Assembly (NCBI RefSeq): GCF_010681825.2
Contig: NZ_CP066776.1
Span: 1,302,001-1,366,000 of the forward strand
Source of the DNA: Sulfuriroseicoccus oceanibius
GTDB lineage: Bacteria > Verrucomicrobiota > Verrucomicrobiia > Verrucomicrobiales > SLCJ01
Length of the DNA stretch: 64,000 nucleotides
Direction of reading: 5' to 3'
Positions 38,418 through 46,283 of this stretch are shown in pieces. The position numbers were made by a program, and so were the translations under genes. Each line of letters starts with the position of its first letter. The stretch's first letter is position 1. The notes beneath the pieces were generated by a model. It had not been told where the DNA came from, did no database searches, and saw only the letters and a program-made list of their open reading frames with translations.

Positions 38418-39626
38418 ATGATCAATCTAACCCGACTCTGGACCGGAACCCAGCAACCCGCCGATGGATTGCGCTACGGGCACGGCAACGCGGCTGTGAA
38501 GACCGCACGCACCCGCCGCCCGATTGTGGTGTGGAATATTACCCGTACCTGCAACCTGCAGTGCATTCATTGCTACTCGGACTCGGCTGGTAAGCGTTAC
38601 CCTGGCGAGCTCGACTGGGATCAGATGAAGGCGGTGGTCGATGATCTCGCCGCTTACGAGGTGCCGTCGCTGCTTTTCTCGGGCGGTGAACCGATGATTC
38701 ACCCGCATTTCTTCGACTTGGTGGATTACGCCACGGAGAAGGGGCTGAAGCTGACGATCTCGACCAACGGAACGTTGATCACGCCAGAAAAGGCGGCGCG
38801 GCTCAAAGAAGCCAATGTGGCGTATGTCGGGATTTCCCTAGACGGCATTGGTGAGATCCACGATCACTTCCGCGGTAAGAAGGGTGCATTTGATCGCGCG
38901 GTGCAGGGGTTCAAGTACTGCCATGAGGTGGGACAGAAGACCGGCCTGCGTCTGACCCTGACGCGTCACAACGTGGAGAACATCGAGCGCATTCTCGACT
39001 TCATCGAGGACGAGGAGATCCAGCGTGTGTGCTTCTATCACTTGGTCCCAGCCGGCCGCGGATGTGAGCTGCAGGTGCTGGGCGAAAAAGAAGCTCGCGG
39101 CGCAATCGATACGCTGATCTCCCGGGTGGAAAAATGGAATGCCCAAGGGCTGACCCGCGAACTACTCACCGTGACCCAACCCGCCGACGGTGCGTATTTG
39201 CTGACTCGCATGGAGCGCGAAAACCACCCGAACTTGGAGCAGGCCCGCGAGTTGCTCGGGTGGAACGGTGGCGGAGCGAATAGCTCGGGACGAGGCATCG
39301 CCAACATCGATACCCAGGGTAACGTGCACCCGGATCAGTTTTGGCAGGACGTCCAGCTCGGAAACGTGAAGCAGGTGCCGTTTTCCAAAATCTGGGAAGG
39401 TCAGCACGAGCCAAGCGCCGCGCAGTTGGAGGAGATCCGCTCGATCGGCCTGCTCAGTGCGGAGGAGCGCCAGGCCAAGCTGGAAGGGCCATGTGGCACC
39501 TGCCGCTGGTTCAAGGTGTGCGGCGGTGGATTTCGCACCCGATCCGCATTTGCCAATGGGCATCTCTGGGGCAGCGATCCGGGGTGCTACCTGTCTGCAG
39601 AAGAGACCAGCGCTGTGTGCGTATAG
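38418..39626 (+). CDS. ahbC: AhbC-like radical SAM protein (12,18-didecarboxysiroheme deacetylase type)
   Basis: 402 residues from the ATG at 38418, 4 bp after the preceding gene. The N-terminus M-I-N-L-T-R-L-W-T-G and the D-G-L-R-Y-G motif are typical of AhbC/NirJ proteins. The radical SAM motif is C-N-L-Q-C-I-H-C-Y, with G-G-E-P as the SAM contact. The C-terminal region has N-G-G-G-A-N-S-S-G-R-G-I, G-N-V-H-P-D-Q-F-W and the auxiliary cluster C-G-T-C-R-W-F-K-V-C-G-G. AhbC removes acetate side chains from didecarboxysiroheme on the way to Fe-coproporphyrin III. NirJ of heme d1 synthesis is the close alternative. Confidence 0.8.
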   Translation: MINLTRLWTGTQQPADGLRYGHGNAAVKTARTRRPIVVWNITRTCNLQCIHCYSDSAGKRYPGELDWDQMKAVVDDLAAYEVPSLLFSGGEPMIHPHFFDLVDYATEKGLKLTISTNGTLITPEKAARLKEANVAYVGISLDGIGEIHDHFRGKKGAFDRAVQGFKYCHEVGQKTGLRLTLTRHNVENIERILDFIEDEEIQRVCFYHLVPAGRGCELQVLGEKEARGAIDTLISRVEKWNAQGLTRELLTVTQPADGAYLLTRMERENHPNLEQARELLGWNGGGANSSGRGIANIDTQGNVHPDQFWQDVQLGNVKQVPFSKIWEGQHEPSAAQLEEIRSIGLLSAEERQAKLEGPCGTCRWFKVCGGGFRTRSAFANGHLWGSDPGCYLSAEETSAVCV

Positions 39627-39695
39627 TGTATTCCAACGGGATTGAATCGGGCCGCATTTGGGGCAGGTTCAGCCCAACATTCAACCAATCATTTT

Positions 39696-40907
39696 ATGGC
39701 TATTCTTGTTATTAATTGTGGGAGTTCCTCGGTGAAGTTTGCCGTGTTTGAGCAGGGCAGTGCCGAGGCGTTGGTGACTGGTATCGTCGATCAAATTGGC
39801 AGTGCCAATGTGGGCGGCAGCTACAAGCTCAACGATGGGACGAAGCAGAAGATTACGTGCCAGGTTGGTGCGGACCACACTGCGGTTTTGGCGGCAATTC
39901 TCGATGCGCTGAAGGCGGACGAGGCGTTGCAGAATGTGGCGATCACGGCAGTGGGGCACCGCGTGGTGCACGGTGGTGAGAAGTTTGCTGAACCTGTGTT
40001 GATCGATGCTGATGTGCTGGCGGGGATCCGCGAGTTGTCGTCCTTGGCGCCGTTGCATAACCCGGCCAATGCGGACGGTATTGAGGCGGCTTCGACCTTG
40101 TTCCCTGGCGTGCCTCAGGTGGCGGTTTTCGACACGGCTTTCCACCAGACCATTCCGCCGCATGTGTTCCGCTACGCGGTGCCGGACGCGCTTTACCACG
40201 AGCACAACGTGCGTCGCTATGGTTTCCATGGAACCAGCCACGATTACGTTTCGGCGGAGACCATCCGCAAGTACGACCTGGATCCGGTGCGCGCCAAAGT
40301 GTTGGTGGCGCATTTGGGCAATGGCTGCAGCGCCACGGCCGTGGTGGGTGGCCGTTCGTGCGACACTACCATGGGCATCACTCCGCTCGAGGGACTGATG
40401 ATGGGAACCCGTTCCGGCAACGTTGACCCGAACCTGCACTCGTACCTGGCCGAGAACACGGGGATGTCGCTCGACGAGATCACCGAGATGCTGAACAAGA
40501 AGTCGGGCTTTGCCGGACTCAGCGGCATTTCAAACGACCTGCGCGAGTTGGCTGTTGCCTACGAAGAAGGTCACGGTGGCGCGCGCCTGGCGGTTGAGGT
40601 TTTCTGTTTCCGTCTGGCTCGCGAGTTGGCCGGACTGACCGTCTCGCTCGACGGCGTGCCGGATGCCATCGCCTTCACCGGCGGGATCGGAGAGAACTCC
40701 AAATTGGTGCGCGAGAAAACCGTGCGCTACCTCAAATTCCTCGGCTGCGAGCTGGATGTGGCACGTAACGAGGTCAATGGCGGCGACTCAAATGGCGTGA
40801 TCAGCGTCGAGGGTAGCAAGGGCCCATTGATCGCTGTGGTTGCCACCAACGAAGAACTCGCAATTGCCGAGGCAACTGCCGAGGTGGCCCAGCCAGAGGG
40901 GAACTAA
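39696..40907 (+). CDS. ackA: Acetate kinase
   Basis: 403 residues from the ATG at 39696; the frame is open upstream but conservation starts at M-A-I-L-V-I-N-C-G-S-S-S-V-K-F. Other signatures are D-T-A-F-H-Q-T, H-L-G-N-G-C-S and G-G-I-G-E-N-S. It interconverts acetyl phosphate plus ADP and acetate plus ATP. pta follows 17 bp downstream, giving the classical acetyl-CoA to acetate route. Confidence 0.97.
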   Translation: MAILVINCGSSSVKFAVFEQGSAEALVTGIVDQIGSANVGGSYKLNDGTKQKITCQVGADHTAVLAAILDALKADEALQNVAITAVGHRVVHGGEKFAEPVLIDADVLAGIRELSSLAPLHNPANADGIEAASTLFPGVPQVAVFDTAFHQTIPPHVFRYAVPDALYHEHNVRRYGFHGTSHDYVSAETIRKYDLDPVRAKVLVAHLGNGCSATAVVGGRSCDTTMGITPLEGLMMGTRSGNVDPNLHSYLAENTGMSLDEITEMLNKKSGFAGLSGISNDLRELAVAYEEGHGGARLAVEVFCFRLARELAGLTVSLDGVPDAIAFTGGIGENSKLVREKTVRYLKFLGCELDVARNEVNGGDSNGVISVEGSKGPLIAVVATNEELAIAEATAEVAQPEGN

Positions 40908-40924
40908 TTACCTGAAATCAATCT

Positions 40925-43069
40925 ATGCGAAAACATACCTTCCTAACCATCCCGGTAGGCCGAGACGCCGGTCTGACGTCCGCCAGTATCGGCCTGGTGC
41001 GTACGCTGGACCGCCTGGGGGTGCCGGTGGGCTTCTTCAAGCCACTGAGCCAGCCTCATCCGGGGCAGAGCTTTGACCGGTCGTCGGCATATCTGGAGAA
41101 GACCAACACATTGTTCCCTCCACCGCCGATCCCGACCGCGGTTCTCGACGCCGCCATCTCCGATGGTACCGTCGATGACTTGATGGAGGAAGTGGTGCAG
41201 CGATTTGAGGAGCTGCCAGCCGAGCAGGAGACCGTGGTGGTCGAGGGGATGGTTCCTACCGCCCAGCTGCCAACCGCGCAAGAGCTCAATGGCTCGCTAG
41301 CTCGTGCTCTGAACGCCGAAGTGGTGCTGGTGGCGCGTCCGTCGGAGTCGTCTGTTCTGGCGATCCGTCAGCTTTTGACCGATGCCATCAACCGCTTGCC
41401 GGCGAGTTTGATCGAGATCAAGCCGGCTGTCATTCTGAACCACGTTGACCTGGAAGTGTTGGCGCACGAGCTGGGAACCGATCCCTCGAAGCAGCAGTTG
41501 ATGCTCGAGCGTCTGCGTGCGGTTCTGACTGCGGGTGACTCTCGCTTTGAGCTGATTGGCCTTATCGGCAGCAACCCAGATCTGGCGGCCACGCGCGTGG
41601 TGGACATTGTGGGCGAGCTGCAGGGTGAGGTGTTGGTCCCTGGTGACATGCACGGGCGCCGCGTGAAGGAGATTCGCCTTTGCGCACGCAATGTTGGTAA
41701 TTTGTTTGAAGTGTTCAAATCGGGCACGCTGGTGGTGACCCCGGGTGACCGATCCGACGTGATCTCGGCGGCGGCACTGGCGGCGACGAAGTCGATCCAC
41801 TTGGCAGGCATCGTGCTGACCGGTGGAATGAAGCCATGTACCAAGACGCTGAACTTCTGTAAGGACGCGTTCGCTCTGGATGGTGGTCTACCGATTTTCG
41901 AAGTTTCCACAGGATCGTTTGAAACGGCACGCGCCCTGACGTTGCTCAACCCGGAAGTTCCGGTGGAAGACGTCGAGCGCGTGAACCTGGTGATGGATAC
42001 CTTCGCCCGCGGAGTGGACTCCGAATGGCTGCGTGACCGCTGCGACACCTTGGTTGAGAAGCGACTCTCGCCACCGGCATTCCGCCACCGTTTGAGCAAG
42101 ATGGCTCGCGATGCGAAGAAGACCATCGTGCTGCCGGAAGGTGACGAACCGCGTACCGTGCAGGCTGCTGTACGCTGTGCTGAGCGTGGTATTGCCGAGT
42201 GTGTGTTGGTTGGCGATCCACGTCAGATTCACGAGGTGGCCCGCGTCAACGAACTCGAGATCGGTGATGGTATTGTCATCGTGGATCCTGCTCACGAGCG
42301 CGAGAAGTACCTCAAGCCGTTGCTTGAGATGCGCAAGCACAAGGGGCTGACCGAAGAACGTGCCATCGAAGCACTGCGCGACAACGTCACCTTGGCGACC
42401 ATGATGGTGGCTCTTGGTGAGGTGGACGGACTGGTTTCCGGTGCGGTTCACAGCACGGCGAGCACGATCCGCCCGGCATTGCAGTTGATCAAGACCGCCC
42501 CAGACGCCAATGCGGTGTCGTCGATCTTCTTCATGTGCTTGCCTGACCAGGTGCTGGTTTACGGTGACTGTGCGGTGAACCCGGATCCGGATGCGGAAAT
42601 GCTGGCGGATATCGCGATTCAAAGTGCGCGCTCTGCCAAGGCCTTCGGCATCGAGCCGACCGTGGCAATGATCAGCTACTCGACATTGGGATCCGGCTCC
42701 GGAGCCAACGTCGACAAAGTGGTCGAGGCCACGAAGATTGCCCGCGAGCGGGCTCCTGAGTTGGTGATCGACGGACCATTGCAGTACGATGCGGCGACCA
42801 TTCCATCGGTGGCCAAGTCCAAGGCTCCGGACAGCCCGGTCGCAGGACGTGCCAACGTGTGCATCTTCCCTGATCTCAATACCGGCAACACGACCTACAA
42901 GGCCGTACAACGTGCCGCCAACGTGATCTCGATGGGACCAATGCTCCAAGGTCTGCGCCGTCCGGTCAACGACCTGAGCCGCGGTGCTTTGGTGGATGAT
43001 ATCATCTACACCATCGCCCTGACCGCCATCCAGGCACAGCAGGTCGAGGACGCCGAGCTCAAGCAGTAA
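40925..43069 (+). CDS. pta: Phosphate acetyltransferase (long form)
   Basis: A 714-residue enzyme of the long class. The N-terminal P-loop-like dethiobiotin-synthetase domain begins T-I-P-V-G-R-D-A-G-L and uses a degenerate Walker motif. A DRTGG-type middle domain follows (about 215-330), then the catalytic PTA domain (about 390-705) with L-P-E-G-D-E-P-R-T-V and L-G-S-G-S-G-A-N-V. It converts acetyl-CoA to acetyl phosphate and pairs with the upstream ackA. A hairpin terminator follows within 35 bp. Confidence 0.96.
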   Translation: MRKHTFLTIPVGRDAGLTSASIGLVRTLDRLGVPVGFFKPLSQPHPGQSFDRSSAYLEKTNTLFPPPPIPTAVLDAAISDGTVDDLMEEVVQRFEELPAEQETVVVEGMVPTAQLPTAQELNGSLARALNAEVVLVARPSESSVLAIRQLLTDAINRLPASLIEIKPAVILNHVDLEVLAHELGTDPSKQQLMLERLRAVLTAGDSRFELIGLIGSNPDLAATRVVDIVGELQGEVLVPGDMHGRRVKEIRLCARNVGNLFEVFKSGTLVVTPGDRSDVISAAALAATKSIHLAGIVLTGGMKPCTKTLNFCKDAFALDGGLPIFEVSTGSFETARALTLLNPEVPVEDVERVNLVMDTFARGVDSEWLRDRCDTLVEKRLSPPAFRHRLSKMARDAKKTIVLPEGDEPRTVQAAVRCAERGIAECVLVGDPRQIHEVARVNELEIGDGIVIVDPAHEREKYLKPLLEMRKHKGLTEERAIEALRDNVTLATMMVALGEVDGLVSGAVHSTASTIRPALQLIKTAPDANAVSSIFFMCLPDQVLVYGDCAVNPDPDAEMLADIAIQSARSAKAFGIEPTVAMISYSTLGSGSGANVDKVVEATKIARERAPELVIDGPLQYDAATIPSVAKSKAPDSPVAGRANVCIFPDLNTGNTTYKAVQRAANVISMGPMLQGLRRPVNDLSRGALVDDIIYTIALTAIQAQQVEDAELKQ

Positions 43070-43100
43070 GCTCGAACGCACATCAAGCTAGAATCAGAAA

Positions 43101-43145
43101 AGCCCTTCAGTGCCCCGATTGTGCGGGTGTGCTGGAGGGCTCTTT
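43101..43145 (+). terminator. Terminator of the ackA-pta operon
   Basis: A 10-bp stem with one G-T pair (43101-43110 with 43132-43141) followed by TCTTT. The T tract is interrupted, so strength is uncertain. Confidence 0.65.
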
Positions 43146-43181
43146 CGTGATCGGAAGGTTTCAGACCTTCTTCCGGGGGGC

Positions 43182-43757
43182 TCACTTTTTGATCTTAATC
43201 ATCACCTCATTGCGGCGTTTGGCGGGCAATGTCATCGGTGGGTCGTAGCTGGCTTTTTCCATCGTGCCGATCACCTCAAGCTTCTGCTTCTCAATCCACT
43301 CCATCAGAAGCTTCTGCGCTTGTTCTTCCTTGGCCCTCGAGCGGATACCGCTGAAGCGATAGACAGCGTAGCGCGCCGCTTCGCGGGTGGTGATCTCGAT
43401 GTTCGGGTTGTTTGCCTTGGGGGCACCAGCTGCCGCGACATCGGCGGGAACCACAAAGCTCATGTGCTTGTCATCGCTTTCGTCGTCGATGATCACCGGA
43501 GTGGTCATCTCAATCTTCTGCTCCGCCTCGTTCTTACCGGAGATGTAGCGGAACAACTGCATGAACGCGCCGTTGTTCGAGTCCATCGGGGCCGAGGCGA
43601 CGACGATTTTCGGGTAGTCACGGATTTCGAATGCCCCATCGTTCTTCACCACCTTGTACTTCGGTGTTTCGTAATCGTCGCGGTCCGCCAGGGCGGCTGG
43701 AACCATGACAAGGATTCCAACGGTGGCGATTGCAGCAAGGGCTCGTCCTAGTTTCAT
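43182..43757 (-). CDS. Exported SOUL-family heme-binding protein
   Basis: 191 residues from the ATG at 43757, with a signal peptide (K-L-G-R-A-L-A-A-I-A-T-V-G-I-L-V, cleavage near A-L-A-D). The mature part is a SOUL domain: Y-K-V-V-K-N-D-G-A-F-E-I-R-D-Y-P at the start, I-E-M-T-T-P-V and a C-terminal Y-D-P-P-M-T-L-P. SOUL proteins bind heme or other tetrapyrroles. It follows the fasciclin gene on the same strand with a 96-bp gap and lies near a B12-type light-sensing regulator, which suggests a role in photo-oxidative stress (inference). Confidence 0.9.
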   Translation of the reverse strand: MKLGRALAAIATVGILVMVPAALADRDDYETPKYKVVKNDGAFEIRDYPKIVVASAPMDSNNGAFMQLFRYISGKNEAEQKIEMTTPVIIDDESDDKHMSFVVPADVAAAGAPKANNPNIEITTREAARYAVYRFSGIRSRAKEEQAQKLLMEWIEKQKLEVIGTMEKASYDPPMTLPAKRRNEVMIKIKK

Positions 43758-43853
43758 GGCAGTTATCAGGTGAAAATGTGATCGACGGGAGGTTGCATTC
43801 ATGTGGCGAAATTCGCCCCCCGCCGATCCTCAACACGGAGTCAGTCGGCTGGG

Positions 43854-44357
43854 TTACGACTTAGGAAGGATTACGGTGTCGATGACGTGAATGACGCCAT
43901 TGCTTCCTACGATATCGGTTTTGATGACTTTCGCGCCATCGACAGTGACCGTGCCGTCGGACACTTGGATGTCCACGCTGGCGCCGTTAAGGGTTTTGAC
44001 CTTACCTGGAGATACGTCCGCAGCCATGACTTTGGCTCCGATGGCGTGCAAGGTGAGTATGGCCTGAAGCTTTTCCTTGTTTTCAGGCTTCAGCAATTCC
44101 TCCACGGTCCCCTCCGGAAGCTTGGCGAAGGCGTCATTGGTTGGAGCGAAGATGGTAAATGGACCTTCACCGCTGAGAGTTTCTGCGAGTCCTGCTGCTT
44201 TCACGGCGGCCACAAGGGTGGAGAAGTCTTCGTTGGATGCGGCAATCTCGACGACGGTTTGCTCTGCCGCCTTCTCGTGGTTGTCGGCGAACACGGTCGG
44301 TGCGGTTGCTAGTGAGCCTGCAATGGTCAGCGTGGTAACGATGGTTGGTAGTTTCAT
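43854..44357 (-). CDS. Exported fasciclin-domain (FAS1) protein
   Basis: 167 residues from the ATG at 44357, with a signal peptide ending near V-F-A-D. A single FAS1 domain fills the rest: [13 protein letters not shown], then the H1 motif [11 protein letters not shown] and the H2 region N-G-V-I-H-V-I-D. Secreted single-FAS1 proteins of this kind act in adhesion or stress. It is divergently transcribed from the MerR-B12 regulator across a 170-bp region with repeated TGTCTA motifs, so it is a likely direct target. Confidence 0.92.
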   Translation of the reverse strand: MKLPTIVTTLTIAGSLATAPTVFADNHEKAAEQTVVEIAASNEDFSTLVAAVKAAGLAETLSGEGPFTIFAPTNDAFAKLPEGTVEELLKPENKEKLQAILTLHAIGAKVMAADVSPGKVKTLNGASVDIQVSDGTVTVDGAKVIKTDIVGSNGVIHVIDTVILPKS

Positions 44358-44381
44358 GGGTGGGTGTTTTTTAAGGGTTGG

Positions 44382-44430
44382 TAGACACACTAAACGTTGA
44401 ACAATGTTCGGCGTGTCTAGGTTGTGTCTA
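44382..44430. promoter_or_regulatory. Candidate operator with 11-bp-spaced GTGTCTA repeats
   Basis: The divergent promoter region between the fasciclin gene and the MerR-B12 regulator holds GTGTCTA at 44413-44419 and again at 44424-44430, exactly 11 bp apart in direct orientation. An inverted copy TAGACAC is at 44382-44388 and a further TTGTCTA lies at 44498-44504. Tandem 11-bp direct repeats are the known layout of CarH operators, so autoregulation and control of the fasciclin gene are plausible. The motif itself is not verified. Confidence 0.45.
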
Positions 44431-44527
44431 TCGTGAGTGGTGATTCTTGTCAAAGAAAAGTCGAGGTTTTTGGTTCAGTGGAGAGCTGGGTTGAACTTTG
44501 TCTATCTTTCGTCTAAGAGTTTGTTCT

Positions 44528-45463
44528 ATGGCGAACTCCCAGTATCCGATGAAGTATGTGACGCAGGTCACGGGGCTCAGTCCCCATGTGCTCAGGGTTT
44601 GGGAGCGGCGTTATGGAGCGGTGAAACCGCAGCGGACCGAGAGCAACCGTCGGATTTATGACGAAGCAGACGTGGCAAGGCTGGCTTTGCTCGTGAAGTT
44701 GACCAAGGCCGGGCATTCGATCCGCCACATTGCCAATATCCCGATAGAGGGCTTGGAGAGCATGATCCGTGGGTTGGAGAGCGATCATGCGAAGGTGGCC
44801 AGCCTGCCGCAGGATCCGGAGCTGAAGCAGAGTCTTTTGGACAAGGCGTGGCGCCATGTGATCGCATTACAGCCGGCAGAGCTTCAGCAGGTGCTCGACG
44901 CTGCGGTGGTCGAGCTTGGGGCGTCTGGGCTGATCGAGAAGCTGCTGGCGCCCTTGATTGGGCGGATCGGCGAGGGATGGGAGAATGGCGACCTGTCCGT
45001 AGCGGAGGAACATGCGGCGACCGCGGTGATTCGTGATGCCTTGTTTCGGGCGAGTATTCCGTATTCGGGGGAGGTTGGGGCGCCACGAATGGTGGTGGCG
45101 ACCCCGAGCGGCCAGCTTCATGAGCTGGGAGCTGCGATGGTCTTTGCGACCGCACGGCGCAAGGGCTGGGATGTCACCTACCTGGGATCATCGTTGCCGG
45201 CTGAGGAAATCGTGCGTGCGGTGGTTCGTTCCGAAGCCATTGCCGTGGCGTTGAGTGTGGTTTATCCATCGGATGACCCAAGGTTGGGCGAAGAGTTGCG
45301 GCGTCTGCGCAGTCTATTACCGAGTGATGTGACCATCCTAATCGGTGGGCGGGCTGCGTTTGCCTATCGGAATGAGATTGGGGAAATCAAGGCGTCTCTG
45401 ATGACCGACCTCCAAGGGTTGAAACGGAAGCTGGATGTGTTGCGGGAGAACCGCCAGCGTTAG
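44528..45463 (+). CDS. MerR-family regulator with B12-binding domain, CarH/LitR-like photoreceptor
   Basis: 311 residues from the ATG at 44528. The N-terminal MerR winged helix (Y-V-T-Q-V-T-G-L-S-P-H-V-L-R-V-W-E-R-R-Y) is followed by a cobalamin-cap helical bundle (about 100-175) and a B12-binding Rossmann domain (about 185-305). The residues that make CarH an adenosylcobalamin light sensor are all present: Trp151 then Glu161-His162 in a W-x9-E-H arrangement, and the lower ligand His198 in G-Q-L-H-E-L-G. In CarH, dark tetramers bind DNA and light releases them. Neighbouring fasciclin and SOUL genes fit a photo-oxidative stress regulon. Confidence 0.9.
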   Translation: MANSQYPMKYVTQVTGLSPHVLRVWERRYGAVKPQRTESNRRIYDEADVARLALLVKLTKAGHSIRHIANIPIEGLESMIRGLESDHAKVASLPQDPELKQSLLDKAWRHVIALQPAELQQVLDAAVVELGASGLIEKLLAPLIGRIGEGWENGDLSVAEEHAATAVIRDALFRASIPYSGEVGAPRMVVATPSGQLHELGAAMVFATARRKGWDVTYLGSSLPAEEIVRAVVRSEAIAVALSVVYPSDDPRLGEELRRLRSLLPSDVTILIGGRAAFAYRNEIGEIKASLMTDLQGLKRKLDVLRENRQR

Positions 45464-45497
45464 CACCCGTCATTTGGGGGCTGGAAGGAAACAAAAA

Positions 45498-45538
45498 ACG
45501 GCCGCCCCTCGGATCGAAGGACGGCCGTCAGTGGAAGC
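45498..45538 (-). terminator. Terminator after the UGA-containing gene
   Basis: A 7-bp GC-rich stem (45498-45504 with 45532-45538), extended by weaker inner pairing and followed on the minus strand by six T. It lies 10 bp past the final stop codon at 45548, which supports the reading frame running all the way to that stop. Confidence 0.85.
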
Positions 45539-45547
45539 GGTTAGGCG

Positions 45548-46147
45548 CTAGTTGGTGAAGGGGGAGCCTTCGACCAGCGTGGCTTCTGTAATCTTCAGTT
45601 TGAATGGCTTCAGTGCCTCGGTGACCGCGGCTTCATCGTAGCCGTCTTTGTCTGCCAAGTGGAGTTTGATGCCGTTGTTGACGTAGGCACCGGTGATGCC
45701 ATCGAGCTTTTCCAAGGCCACACGGACCTTGTCGTTGGTTTCAGCTCATCCAGTGCCTGCGACCTTGAGGTGGTAGGTCGCAGCAGGTTCCGTGGCTTGC
45801 TCCGCGGTGAACGAGGTGATCTTGAGCCCTTTTTCGGTGAGGGCTTTTTTGACCGTAGCCTCTTCCAGAGTGGCGCCGTCGTTCATGACGAGCGTGGCGC
45901 GGAGGCCGGAAAGGAGGATCTTATTCACTCCTTCTTGCGTCTTGAGAGCCGAACTGGCCCTCTTGGCAATGCCTCATCCACCGCCGCTGAGGTGGACCAC
46001 ATACGTGGAGATGGTTTCTGCCGCTTCAGCTTGCGCGGCTACCGGCTGGTCGGCTCCGGTCTCGGCCTTGGCGTGGTTGTCCGCGTGGAGCGGAAGCACG
46101 GCCAACCCGAGTCCAGCGATCGCTGTGGGTAGGATATGTTTTTTCAT
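45548..46147 (-). CDS. Probable periplasmic selenoprotein: two HMA-like domains with in-frame UGA (Sec58, Sec134)
   Basis: One frame of 200 codons from the ATG at 46147 to the TAG at 45548-45550, interrupted only by TGA at 45974-45976 and 45746-45748. A signal peptide (residues 1-22) is followed by two tandem repeats of a beta-alpha-beta-beta-alpha-beta domain resembling heavy-metal-associated domains: T-Y-V-V-H-L-S-G-G-G-U-G and T-Y-H-L-K-V-A-G-T-G-U-A. Each UGA falls where the first metal-binding Cys of GMxC would be. The protein has no Cys. A 7-bp, 5-nt-loop hairpin follows each UGA at SECIS distance. Alternatives are a doubly mutated pseudogene or two short fragments (45974-46147 and 45746-45928). 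sel genes are not in the window. Confidence 0.78.
45713..45731 (-). promoter_or_regulatory. SECIS-like hairpin after the second UGA
   Basis: On the minus strand CAAGGTC pairs with GGCCTTG (7 bp including one G-U) around the loop CGTGT. The stem starts 14 nt after the UGA at 45746-45748. The loop has G at position 2 and U at position 3, as does the hairpin after the first UGA. Confidence 0.6.
45944..45962 (-). promoter_or_regulatory. SECIS-like hairpin after the first UGA
   Basis: On the minus strand GAGGGCC pairs with GGCTCTC (7 bp including one G-U) around the loop AGTTC. The stem starts 11 nt after the UGA at 45974-45976, the same spacing as the E. coli fdhF element. The loop has G at position 2 and U at position 3. 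Confidence 0.62.
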
Positions 46148-46283
46148 AATCTTGGGGTTGAGACGCTTCACCCGACCATACGCGTCTGCGGGAGGGCGGG
46201 GACGTCGGAAGTTGCAGCGTCCCGCAAGGGGGCGTGCGTCTATCCTATCGGATAGTGTTTGCTAGAACACCTGGAACCCGTGC

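Noticed and set aside
45746-45928. Independent 60-codon gene starting with GTG inside the UGA-containing locus
   Set aside because: It lies in the same frame as the upstream signal-peptide ORF and the downstream HMA half, has no start signal of its own, and ends at the second UGA. A continuous reading frame explains all three pieces.
45548-46147. Simple pseudogene with two nonsense mutations
   Set aside because: Both stops are TGA at the same position in two homologous repeats, the frame is otherwise perfect, the terminator is intact, and hairpins follow each UGA. It remains the main alternative but is less likely.
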